NCBI RefSeq assembly: GCF_004005495.1
Contig: NZ_RZYA01000010.1
Coordinates: forward strand, 1-64,000
Source: Streptomyces antnestii
Lineage (GTDB): Bacteria > Actinomycetota > Actinomycetes > Streptomycetales > Streptomycetaceae
Reading direction: 5' to 3'
Length of the DNA: 64,000 nucleotides
Shown here: one piece after another, positions 26,218-34,069 of the stretch
Position numbering within the stretch: the first letter of the stretch is position 1
How the letters are laid out: each line of letters begins with the position of its first letter
Position numbers and translations under genes: made by a program
Notes under the pieces: generated by a model
What the model was told of the DNA's origin: nothing
The model's database searches: none
Seen by the model: only the letters and a program-made list of their open reading frames with translations

Positions 26218-26690
26218 AGCCCGAACCCCCCACCCGCGTGCTTCTTGTCGTTGCGCGGCGGCGCGGGCTTGCCGGCCTTCTCGCGCTCCGCGGCCTGCTC
26301 GTCGTGCTGGATCTTGGCCTGGATGGCCCAGAAGCGACGTCGCTGCTCGTCCTCGAGCTTGTCGTAGCCGACCTCGGCGCCATGCGCGGCGATACCCATC
26401 GCCTCGATCTGCAGGCTGAGCGTCTTCGACAGGGAGGTGAGGCGCTCGTGTACGACGTTGTACTGCTGGTACAGGCCGTCGGCTTCGGGGAACGACGTCC
26501 CCGCGCCCCGCAACGAGGTCGGCTGGATGACCTGGTTGCCCACCTTGGACGACGAGCCGTCCGAGCCTTCGAACTCGGTGAGCAGCTTGTCGACGCGCTG
26601 CTTGAAGGACTTGAGGACACCCGCGCCGACCTTCAGGTCGGCGGCCGTCGCCGCGGAGACACCGCCCATACCCATGTCAGCAGGAAGCAC
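26214..26690 (-). CDS. Small helical ESX-locus protein, WXG100-like
   Basis: A 158-aa helical protein of unknown function. After MLPADMGMGG there are long helices (KVGAGVLKSFKQRVDKLLTEF and ERLTSLSKTLSLQIEAMG), then a charged tail rich in Lys/Glu/Gly. There is no clear WXG motif. The GTG at 26690 has GGGGA upstream. Its stop overlaps the next gene, the pattern seen for PE/PPE-like pairs, so it probably forms a complex with the 584-aa WXG protein. A predicted promoter lies 90 nt upstream. Confidence 0.75.
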   Translation of the reverse strand: MLPADMGMGGVSAATAADLKVGAGVLKSFKQRVDKLLTEFEGSDGSSSKVGNQVIQPTSLRGAGTSFPEADGLYQQYNVVHERLTSLSKTLSLQIEAMGIAAHGAEVGYDKLEDEQRRRFWAIQAKIQHDEQAAEREKAGKPAPPRNDKKHAGGGFGL

Positions 26691-26779
26691 GACGTGTCCC
26701 CTTCCCCGTTCCCCGTAAGTCCATCAGCCCCCGCCACCCGCAGCGCGGTGGCGCGAGGGTCCCTCATCGCGCCTTTACC

Positions 26780-26808
26780 ACTCTAGCTACCGCGAACAAC
26801 CGAACCAA
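26780..26808 (-). promoter_or_regulatory. Predicted promoter for the 26690-22354 gene group
   Basis: On the minus strand TTGGTT (26803-26808), a 17-nt spacer and TAGAGT (26780-26785) fit a principal-sigma-factor promoter, about 83 nt before the first gene. The surrounding gap (26691-27065, 375 bp) holds no supported gene and is AT-richer near this site. Confidence 0.5.
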
Positions 26809-27065
26809 CTGAGCTATGTGCTAAGTCAGTTACGAAACGTGCCGCTCTCACCGGGCTTTCGGGGGCAAACTTCCCATCTTGCGCCCCTTCCAGAAGGCCA
26901 GGGCGGCTGGGGCACTTTAGGTGTACGGGACCTCAGGGGATACACGGTGAACAGGCCCCCATGAAATCTTCACCTTCGTTACGGAAGGGAAGAGTGGTCA
27001 CATGGGGACCTGCCGAACAATCAGTCTGATTTCGCCTGTCGGGAGGCGCGGTGCAGCCGAAAGGG

Positions 27066-27419
27066 TCAGCTGGCGGCCGGGGTGGGCTTCTCGTCGGCCT
27101 TGATGCCGAAGTTGATGTTGCTTCCCTGGACCGAGGAAACCTTGACCGTCACGCCGAGCGTGCTGCCGTCGCTCGCCGTGAGCGTGCAGCGGCCGGTGTT
27201 GCCGACCTTGCCCACGAGGTCCTCGGGGCAGGTGACGTCCGGCTTCGGCTGGCCCGTGGTGGCGGCGAGCTTCTCGGCGACCGTGTCGGCCAGCTTGGCC
27301 TTGGACAGCTCCGGGTCGGACTTCCCCGCGCTCACCGACGCCGAGCAGCCGACAAGCATCGCACCTGCAGCTACGACCGACAGGGCCCACGTTGCGGCGG
27401 AGAGGCGGGACTTGATCAT
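27066..27419 (-). CDS. DUF4333-type lipoprotein
   Basis: A 117-aa predicted lipoprotein: signal sequence ALSVVAAGAM and lipobox LVGC (Cys25). The mature domain has the CPEDL...GRCTL cysteine pair (about Cys64 and Cys77) and the short beta-rich form of DUF4333 proteins common in actinobacteria. Function is unknown. It stands alone with its own upstream region, divergent from the gene at 27678. The intergenic 258 bp holds promoters I could not assign. Confidence 0.82.
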   Translation of the reverse strand: MIKSRLSAATWALSVVAAGAMLVGCSASVSAGKSDPELSKAKLADTVAEKLAATTGQPKPDVTCPEDLVGKVGNTGRCTLTASDGSTLGVTVKVSSVQGSNINFGIKADEKPTPAAS

Positions 27420-27677
27420 GGGGTGGAGTCCATTCCGGTGGTCGTCGGCAGCTGGTCACAGACAGCCGGAAGGGCTGGCCGCCCCGTCGGCGCGCCCAGC
27501 ATATGGCGCATAGGAGACACCCACTTGGCACACTTCCTTTAAACTAGGGCAAATCGGACCACTTCACCGACTCTTCGCCCCAACGGCAAACGATCTTCAC
27601 TCGCGTCATCACGGGTTGGCGGTCACGACGTCGGCCTCGGTTCACAGGAGCACACGACGTCGGCAATAATCCGGCCC

Positions 27678-28394
27678 ATGGAACAGCTGAGTGGGATCCT
27701 GTTGAAGGGCCTCGTGTACGTACTTATTTCGGGATTGGTCGTGCTCGCGATCCGGGGGATCCTGCGCCTTAACCGAGCGGGCGATCAGATCCAGAAAGAG
27801 TGGGCGGAACTCGAAGGGGTCGCCGCCTCGCGTGGCTGGACCTATGAGCGGCAGGCGCCCGGACGGGCCACCCAGTATTGCGGCGTGGGCCCGATGCCGG
27901 GCAAGGGATCGAACCTGACCGCGTGGCACCACATCACAGGGGAGTTCCGCGGCCGCTCCTTCAAATGCTTCGAGTACCGCTACGTGAATCCCATGTCGAG
28001 CACGACTCAGACCGGGAGCAAAAAGCTTACGCACGAGTCAATGTTCCTCATCGCTGCGCCCGGCTCGGGACCATTCATGCAGGTGGGGCGACCGAACAAG
28101 CTGGACAGGTTGATGGGCCGAAGGCCCAGGACACTGCTCGGCGTACCGGAATTCGATGAGAAGTTCCGAGTTGCCACGGATGATGAAGGTTTCGTCCGGA
28201 ACGTGCTCACCGACGACGTGAGGGCCTTTCTCCTCTCGGATCCGCGTGCAGCGAGGAGACCCCTTCGCGTACGCGACGATGAACTCTTCACGTGGTACAC
28301 CGGTTATCTGTCGCAGCAGGCGATCGAGGACCAGTTGAACTACCTGTGCGACGTGATGGACCGGATTCCCGCGCAGGCGTGGACATCCGCCTGA
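27678..28394 (+). CDS. Membrane-anchored protein of unknown function (low GC)
   Basis: A 238-aa protein with one N-terminal transmembrane helix (residues 8-30, LKGLVYVLISGLVVLAIRGI), then a soluble domain with an EWAELEGVAASRGWTYE start and a GEFRGRSFKCFEYRY strand. This resembles proteins annotated as DUF3137-like, though I am not certain. A sampled line is about 53% GC, clearly lower than the ESX genes around it, and no ribosome-binding site stands out. It is the only plus-strand gene in this stretch, which fits insertion. Confidence 0.75.
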   Translation: MEQLSGILLKGLVYVLISGLVVLAIRGILRLNRAGDQIQKEWAELEGVAASRGWTYERQAPGRATQYCGVGPMPGKGSNLTAWHHITGEFRGRSFKCFEYRYVNPMSSTTQTGSKKLTHESMFLIAAPGSGPFMQVGRPNKLDRLMGRRPRTLLGVPEFDEKFRVATDDEGFVRNVLTDDVRAFLLSDPRAARRPLRVRDDELFTWYTGYLSQQAIEDQLNYLCDVMDRIPAQAWTSA

Positions 28395-28406
28395 GAAGAA
28401 TCAAAG

Positions 28407-28450
28407 AAGCCCCTTGGCCCGGATCAAGAATGCGCCGGGACAAGGGGCTT
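28407..28450. terminator. Bidirectional terminator with T-runs
   Basis: The 10-bp stem AAGCCCCTTG (28407-28416) pairs with 28441-28450, and an inner 5-bp CCCGG/CCGGG stem supports it. TTTT follows on the plus strand. It lies between convergent genes and can stop both. Confidence 0.88.
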
Positions 28451-28467
28451 TTCACGTGTATCGACGG

Positions 28468-28992
28468 CTAGTTGGCCCCGGCAGCGGAGTCATCGGCCTG
28501 CTGCACCGTACGCAGGAATTTCTTGTAGTCCTCGATGACTTCGCCGAGTTGGTCCCGCGTCGCGGTGAGGACGATTTCGATCACCGCGCGCTGAGCGGGG
28601 TTCCGTACGTCCTCCATGCCGAGGAACACCTGGCTCTGGCACAGCTCGATGGGCTCCCCTCGCAGCGTCGTGGAGAGGACGACGTTCTGCACGATTCCCG
28701 GAGAATCCGTGAGCCCGGGGAGGTCCGGCGTACCGATCTCGGTCTTCTTGAGGACGCGCACGGGCCCGCCCTGCTCAAGCCGCGGGATCGATTCGTCGGC
28801 GATCTGCGAGATGGTGGCGCCGTCGTTGCGCATCTCACCGGAAATGGTGATGTTCGCTGTGAATCCGCCGTCGACGGAGGCCGGGTGGAGCGCGACGAAC
28901 GCGACGTTCGGCGCGCCGACCTCGTCCGGCGGTGCCGCCACCCAGCCGTCCGGCAGCGAAAAGGAAATCTTGACCGGCAACGTGGCTGCCAT
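28468..28992 (-). CDS. PsbP/LpqN-like fold protein in the ESX locus
   Basis: A 174-aa protein without a signal peptide, starting MAATLPVKISFSLPDGW. The pattern SLPDGW...VAFVALHP...GFTANITISGEM and a C-terminal QVFLGMEDV...VLTATRDQLGEV resembles the LpqN/DUF1795 (PsbP-like) fold, by pattern only. The ATG at 28992 has AAGGA upstream and starts the protein in the same way (MAATL) as the next upstream gene. It lies 49 nt downstream of the 432-aa WXG protein gene and may be its chaperone, partner or immunity protein; that is inference. Confidence 0.75.
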   Translation of the reverse strand: MAATLPVKISFSLPDGWVAAPPDEVGAPNVAFVALHPASVDGGFTANITISGEMRNDGATISQIADESIPRLEQGGPVRVLKKTEIGTPDLPGLTDSPGIVQNVVLSTTLRGEPIELCQSQVFLGMEDVRNPAQRAVIEIVLTATRDQLGEVIEDYKKFLRTVQQADDSAAGAN

Positions 28993-29041
28993 GGTGGATC
29001 CAATCCTTCGGTGAACTTCAGCGCGGGCTAGAAACGGCGGG

Positions 29042-30340
29042 TCAGAACCAGCTGCCGACTGTGCTGTCCCAGGCGTCGCCCACGGCGTCGGCACCATCGC
29101 TGAGCGCGCCGGTCAACTTGTGGGTATCGACGGTGACATTGAATCCGACCTTGCCGCCCAGACCCAAACCCACGCCGACATCGCCGCCGATGGTGAACTT
29201 GCCGTCCTTCATTCCGAGATCGCCATGCGCTTCGGCACCCACGCCGGCCCAGCCCTCGGCGTTCACACCAGCGCCGACACCACCGACGTCGGCGGAGGCG
29301 GATCCTGTCGCCTTGGCTCCGGCGAACGCCTCGGCGCCGGCGTGCACTCCGTCTTTCCCGACGGAGACGTTCGCCGACGCATCGGCACCCACGAAGGCTT
29401 TCGCCTCACCCTGTACTGCGGCGACGCCGTACTCCACGCTGCCGTTCGCGGAAGCCTGGGCGAGATACGCGGTTCCCGAGACACCGGCCTTGAGTCTTCC
29501 GTCGGTGGCACTGAAACCGGCCGAACCGTCCACACCCAGCGCCTGGACGCCTGCCCCGTACTTGTACTTGGCGTCGCCCCACTTCCCGTCGTCCTCGACG
29601 CCGGCCGACCACACGCTGGCCTTGCCCGACCACTCGGCGAGTTTGATCTCTACCGGCACCTTCTTCTTACCTGGTGCGGCCTCATCGTCGCCAGCGGCCG
29701 GATCGGGCTTGTCCCGGAAGTACCACTTACCGTCCTCGTCCTTGCCCCACACCTTGTCCTTGCGGCGCGGGTTGGTCTCGTCGCCGAACCACGACTGCTT
29801 CTCCCTTTGCCACGCCTCCGGCGCGATGGCGCTCTTGCCGACGCCGTGGTCCTCCAACCACTTGTCGGCGTCCACGCCGCTTCGGACCGCCTGAAGCCAG
29901 CCAGGGCTGTCCTTGGAGTCGCCCGCGAGGTCATGAAGCTTTTTGATGAGCTTCTCGGCCTCTGTCTTGAGCTGCTTGCGCGCTTCGCTCAGGATCGTTT
30001 CGGCGCCCGCGTGGTCGCCGGCCTTCCACTTGTCGATCGCGTTTCCGGCCTGCCCCTGCGCCCAGGTCAACATGGAGACGTACGAGTGGACGGCCTTGGA
30101 AGCCCCGTCCAACGCATCGCCGGCGGAGTACCAGTTGGTCTTCTCCTTGGCCAAGGTGGGCCAGAAGGCGTCGCTGGCCTCACCGACCCAGCCCTTGATG
30201 CGCAGATCGCGCAGGCCGTCGCCGACCTTCTCGAACTTGTCGGACCAGCTGTTGAAGGTGGTCTCGATGTCGCCGAGCTTGCCGGCGTCCCCCGGAATGA
30301 GATCCTTCGGGTCGTCGGTCGACCCGAGCGTCGCTGCCAT
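29042..30340 (-). CDS. WXG-domain protein with Ala/Gly-rich repetitive C-terminus, candidate ESX effector
   Basis: A 432-aa protein. An N-terminal helical domain of about 150 residues carries W-V-G at 51-53 (IKGWVGEASDAFWPTLAKE), the form I know as a putative type VII secretion signal domain. A charged linker (PRRKDKVWGKDEDGKWYF) follows. The C-terminal half alternates Ala/Gly with Val/Ala in short strands (GAEAFAGAKATGSASADVGG; GVGLGLGGKVGFNVTVDTHKL), suggesting a beta-rich or membrane-active module. No catalytic residues are evident. Small partner genes lie on both sides, the layout of a polymorphic-toxin-like module. Confidence 0.78.
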   Translation of the reverse strand: MAATLGSTDDPKDLIPGDAGKLGDIETTFNSWSDKFEKVGDGLRDLRIKGWVGEASDAFWPTLAKEKTNWYSAGDALDGASKAVHSYVSMLTWAQGQAGNAIDKWKAGDHAGAETILSEARKQLKTEAEKLIKKLHDLAGDSKDSPGWLQAVRSGVDADKWLEDHGVGKSAIAPEAWQREKQSWFGDETNPRRKDKVWGKDEDGKWYFRDKPDPAAGDDEAAPGKKKVPVEIKLAEWSGKASVWSAGVEDDGKWGDAKYKYGAGVQALGVDGSAGFSATDGRLKAGVSGTAYLAQASANGSVEYGVAAVQGEAKAFVGADASANVSVGKDGVHAGAEAFAGAKATGSASADVGGVGAGVNAEGWAGVGAEAHGDLGMKDGKFTIGGDVGVGLGLGGKVGFNVTVDTHKLTGALSDGADAVGDAWDSTVGSWF

Positions 30341-30415
30341 GAGTGCGGAATCCCTGCTCTTCTTCTTGAGTTTGTGCGTGCGTCTACGTCTACGACTGCG
30401 TCTGGCTCAACACCG

Positions 30416-30721
30416 TTAGGCCAGCGCGGACTTGACGGACTTCACAGCGTCGCGGATGGCCTCGTCCGTGTCCTGGTAGTTGCCGTCCGCCGCGTCCAGC
30501 CCGTCTGCCAGCGTCGCCGCGCAGTCGGCCAGGAACGCGCCCCCCGCCTCCCACGTCGCGCAGAACGTCACCAGGGCGGCGGCCGCGTCGTCGTCGCCCA
30601 CCTTGGTGGCCACATCCGCCGCGTCCCCGAGGTCTACCTTCTTGACCGGTTTGAGGACCTCGACGATGTCCTTCCCGCCCTGCTTCAACTCGCCCGGGCC
30701 GACTCCGAGATCCTTAGCCAC
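30416..30721 (-). CDS. Small helical Esx-like protein
   Basis: A 101-aa protein starting at GTG 30721 after GGGGGAG. It has two helical parts (DLGDAADVATKVGDDDAAAALVTF and WEAGGAFLADCAATLADGLDAA) and ends with a YQDTD that fits YxxxD. The ATW-E-A-G sequence replaces a classic WXG. It lies 75 nt upstream of the 432-aa candidate effector, so I infer a secretion partner or chaperone role. Longer starts upstream would include Cys-rich, unlike sequence. Confidence 0.7.
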   Translation of the reverse strand: MAKDLGVGPGELKQGGKDIVEVLKPVKKVDLGDAADVATKVGDDDAAAALVTFCATWEAGGAFLADCAATLADGLDAADGNYQDTDEAIRDAVKSVKSALA

Positions 30722-31066
30722 GGCGGCTCCCCCTCTTTCAACTCCACCTGCACACACGCCCGACAGCGGTGGGCAAAGGCACGCTACCACCGGAAATACG
30801 CCTCACAGCGCGCCCTCACCGGCCCTTCACAGTCGGGCTCACGGACCCCTTCGGCATCGAGAGATCGCCCGTCCACGCCGCGCCGAAAAGACGGCACCAG
30901 GGTGAACACAAGGGGAGAATTCGCCAGTTCGCGAACTCCGTTACCCAAGGCCGCGGTTGCCGAAGGCCCCGGACCTCAGGGGCCTCAGGGATCTCAGGGA
31001 CCTCAGCAACCACAGCACCCTCAACAGCACTTCAGCACCCGCCCCGCCGCGAAGTGAGCATCACCG
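30722..31066 (-). other. 345-bp gap between mycosin 2 and the Esx-like gene
   Basis: No supported gene. Around 30973-31006 CCTCAGGG-type units repeat about four times at 9-10-nt spacing. The gap should hold the terminator of the eccB-mycosin unit and the promoter of the Esx-like/effector genes, but I could not define either. Confidence 0.4.
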
Positions 31067-32347
31067 TCACGCCCCGCCGGCCGCCTTCCGGCTCCGGCGT
31101 CGTGCGTCCCGTACCGCCACGGACGCGCCGCCCAGGCCCGCCACGAGCACGGCGGCTCCGACGACCGTGTACGTGGCGAGGCGGGTGTCGCGCTGGTCCG
31201 CCGTCTCGCCGAAGTGGAGTTTCGCCACTTCGGGAGCCTTCGCCCGGGTGACCCCCTCGTGGGCCGACGGGGTCTCGATCGGGTGGTCCGGGTCCTCCGT
31301 GACCGCGCGGAGCGGGTCGACGACGCCCCAGCCGACGAGGCGGTCGTGGCCGGCGATCGAGCGTTCCGCGGTCTGTTCGATCTGGGCGACGACCTCGGCC
31401 GCCGTCCAGTCGGGGTGCTTCGCCTTGACGAGGGCGGCGACCCCGGCCACGTACGGGGCGGAGAAACTGGTGCCGTTGTCGGAGCAGTGGCCGCCGCCCG
31501 GGACCGTGGAGACCATGTCGACGCCCGGCGCCGCCACTCCCACGAAGTCGCCGGACTGGGAGAACGCGGCGCGTTCGTTGTTGCGGTCCGACGCGGCGAC
31601 CGCGAGGACGCCGGGGAACGAGGCCGGGTACGTCGTCTGCACCTTGCCGTCAAGGCCGTCGTTGCCCGCCGAGGCGACGACCACGATCTTGGCGTCGAGG
31701 GCCGCGTTGACCGCGTCCTGCAGCGCCTGGGCAGGCCTGACCGCGTTCGCCGTGTCCTGGGAGATGTTGATGACCTGGGCGCCGACGGACATCGCGTAGC
31801 GGATGGACTTCGCGAGGGTCTCGGCCGTGCCGTGGCCGTCGGCGTCGTTCTGCTGGATCGGGATGATCGTGGCCTTGGGGGCGAGGCCGACGAAGCCGGT
31901 GCCCTTGGCCGGGCGTGCGGCGATGATGCCGGCGACGCGCGTGCCGTGGCCCACGGTGTCGGTGGTGCCGTCCTCCTTGCCGCGCGCGATCTTGTTGCCG
32001 TCGGCGTCCTTGAGGTTCGGGAGCATCTCGTTCTTGCCGAGCGACGTGTCGACGGCTCCCCTGAGCTGTGGGTTCTTGACGTCGACGCCCGTGTCGATGA
32101 CGGCGACCTTGACGCCCTTGCCCTTGGTCTCGCTCCACAGGTCGTCCAGGAGGACGCGCTGGAGCGACCAGGGGCGGCCCGCGTACTTCGGGTTCTTCGG
32201 GCCGAAGGTGCACTGCTCGCCGTCGGCCGCCGCCGGGCCCGCGGGCAGGATCACGGTGGTGGTCACCGTCACTGCCAGCGCGCCGACGAGCGCCGCCTTA
32301 CGCGTCCACGCCGGCGCGGACTTTCCTGACGCTGATGCGTACGCCAT
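31067..32347 (-). CDS. Mycosin-type S8 serine protease (second copy)
   Basis: A 426-aa mycosin with signal peptide (about residues 17-42), Asp85 (VAVIDTG), His134 (VGHGTRVAG), Asn229 (SAGNDG) and Ser294 (NGTSFSAPYVAG), then a C-terminal helix (VVGAAVLVAGLGGAS) and a basic tail. It is as long as the copy at 23159 but clearly different in sequence, and only this one begins its mature part with a cysteine (Cys46 in GEQCTFGP). The start is 13 nt after eccB, so it belongs to the machine operon and is the likelier structural MycP; the other copy sits with substrates. Confidence 0.92.
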   Translation of the reverse strand: MAYASASGKSAPAWTRKAALVGALAVTVTTTVILPAGPAAADGEQCTFGPKNPKYAGRPWSLQRVLLDDLWSETKGKGVKVAVIDTGVDVKNPQLRGAVDTSLGKNEMLPNLKDADGNKIARGKEDGTTDTVGHGTRVAGIIAARPAKGTGFVGLAPKATIIPIQQNDADGHGTAETLAKSIRYAMSVGAQVINISQDTANAVRPAQALQDAVNAALDAKIVVVASAGNDGLDGKVQTTYPASFPGVLAVAASDRNNERAAFSQSGDFVGVAAPGVDMVSTVPGGGHCSDNGTSFSAPYVAGVAALVKAKHPDWTAAEVVAQIEQTAERSIAGHDRLVGWGVVDPLRAVTEDPDHPIETPSAHEGVTRAKAPEVAKLHFGETADQRDTRLATYTVVGAAVLVAGLGGASVAVRDARRRSRKAAGGA

Positions 32348-32360
32348 CGTGTCCCCCGCC

Positions 32361-33890
32361 CTAGGAGCCCTGCGGCTGGCTGGCCGCAGTGGTGGACAGG
32401 CGCGGGCCCGTGGGCAGGAACTGCGACCAGGCGAGCGGGATCGGCGCCGGGTCGACCTTGTCGTAGCCGAGCCTCGTCACCGCCAACTTGGCCTCCGAAC
32501 GCAGGTCCTTGCGCTCCTTCTCCGTGGTGCCGATGCCCGAGTCGTCGGCGCCGCTGTCGCTGTTGGACTGCATCGCGTAACGCAGGCCCGTGTCGGTGAC
32601 GAGGAACACGGGGCCCACGCTGGTCTCGGTGCCCGTGAACTGACGGTAGAGCTGGCCCGAACCGGCCGTGACGTAGGCGCTGGAGGAGCCGACGGGCAGG
32701 GGGGCGGGGAAGTGCTTGCCGGCCCACGTGCTGAGGGTGGTGGCGCCGCTGCCGGGGTCGACCTTGTCGAGGACGTTGCAGACGGTGTTGCGGCTACCGG
32801 CTGCGGTGGTGGCCTCGTTGACCGTCTTCGGCTCGTACTTCGGCCAGTCGGCGGGCCCGAAGCTCTGGCCGGCGACGATGGCGCCGGGGCCCACCTTGAG
32901 CGGCTCGCCGTTCTGGCCGAGGGGGTCACCAGGGCTGCCCAGGAGCAGGTGGGCGGTGAAGTCCGTGACCGGGGCGACCGTGTGGGGCAGGACGACGTAG
33001 TACTGGCTCGGCGTCTTGAGGACCATGCCGACGCGGTTCGCGGTGCCGTCCAGCGTGCTGTTCGTCCGGGCGGCGGCGCCGGGGGTGCCGTCGAGCTTCG
33101 GGAACGAGATCTGCGTTCCCTTGTTGAGGGTGTCCAGCCAGTCCCTGGAGACGCGCTCCGGCTTCTGGCCGGCGGGGAGGTTGATGCCCAGGGCGCGCAG
33201 GAGCTGTTCCTTGTCGGTGCCCTGTTCGATGGAGTAGGCGGTGCCGTGGGCGTCGACGACGTACTCGGTCTTGGCCTTGTCCGGGCCGACGACGTACATG
33301 AGGTCGCCGCCGCGCAGCTTCGACTCGGGGCCTTCGGTCTTGCCCAGGTCACGCTTCGCGAGGACGAACGCCGCCTTCTGGATGGCGCGGCCGCCCTCGC
33401 CCGGGCGCTCGCAGACGGCCCAGCGCTTCGCGGACTCCGCCTCGGAGTCCGCCGGCAGACGGTCGGGGGCGTACGGGATGCCGATCGTGGCGCCGTGCGG
33501 GATCTTGCCGCTGTCGAGCACGTCCTCGGACACCGTCACCGGGGGGTTGTTGCTCGGGTCCACGAGGAGCTTGGCCGAGGCCATGTTGAGGACGGGGTGC
33601 AGCTGCTTCTTGCCGTCCGTCATCAGAACCACGTACCGCGTCGTCGACTTGCTCGCGACGATCACGTTCTTGTGGAGTTCATCCCATTTGGGCGGCGCTG
33701 TCGGCTTGAACATCCCCCACGCCCCGAACACGGCGAGGACGACGACGCCGACGATCACGCCGGGCATCACCGCACGCAGCGGTTTCGGGGCCCCTTCCTC
33801 CGATCCGGAGGGTGAGGGCTGGAGAAAGGACGCGAGCGTACGACGCTTCGCGAAGGTGTAGGCGTTGAGTTCGTCCCGCCGTGATGCCAT
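32361..33890 (-). CDS. eccB: Type VII secretion protein EccB
   Basis: A 509-aa core component with the EccB hallmarks: a short cytoplasmic N-terminus MASRRDELNAYTFAKRR, one transmembrane helix at about residues 42-61 (MPGVIVGVVVLAVFGAW), and a large extracytoplasmic repeat domain, with cysteines near residues 180 and 385 likely forming its disulfide. EccB forms the periplasm-facing part of the ESX complex. The eccB-mycosin order with a 13-nt gap points to one operon. It is divergent from eccE across about 180 bp. Confidence 0.93.
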   Translation of the reverse strand: MASRRDELNAYTFAKRRTLASFLQPSPSGSEEGAPKPLRAVMPGVIVGVVVLAVFGAWGMFKPTAPPKWDELHKNVIVASKSTTRYVVLMTDGKKQLHPVLNMASAKLLVDPSNNPPVTVSEDVLDSGKIPHGATIGIPYAPDRLPADSEAESAKRWAVCERPGEGGRAIQKAAFVLAKRDLGKTEGPESKLRGGDLMYVVGPDKAKTEYVVDAHGTAYSIEQGTDKEQLLRALGINLPAGQKPERVSRDWLDTLNKGTQISFPKLDGTPGAAARTNSTLDGTANRVGMVLKTPSQYYVVLPHTVAPVTDFTAHLLLGSPGDPLGQNGEPLKVGPGAIVAGQSFGPADWPKYEPKTVNEATTAAGSRNTVCNVLDKVDPGSGATTLSTWAGKHFPAPLPVGSSSAYVTAGSGQLYRQFTGTETSVGPVFLVTDTGLRYAMQSNSDSGADDSGIGTTEKERKDLRSEAKLAVTRLGYDKVDPAPIPLAWSQFLPTGPRLSTTAASQPQGS

Positions 33891-34069
33891 CTGTGTCCGC
33901 TTCTCCCCGTGCAGCGCTCGGGGGTACCTGCGTCCCCCGCCCTCCGTTGTCAGACCCGGCCCCTACTATGCCTGTTGCGTGCTTGTGCGTGTGGGACGGG
34001 TAGGGTGCTGGGGCCTTCAAAGACCCTGTGCGTCAGGGATTTTCGGGAGAGTTCGGGGGGTTTGGAGTG

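Noticed and set aside
26804..26816. A possible tRNA gene suggested by TAGCTCAGTTGGT on the minus strand
   Set aside because: No anticodon stem, T-loop GGTTCGAATCC or acceptor pairing could be found around it; a promoter explains it better.
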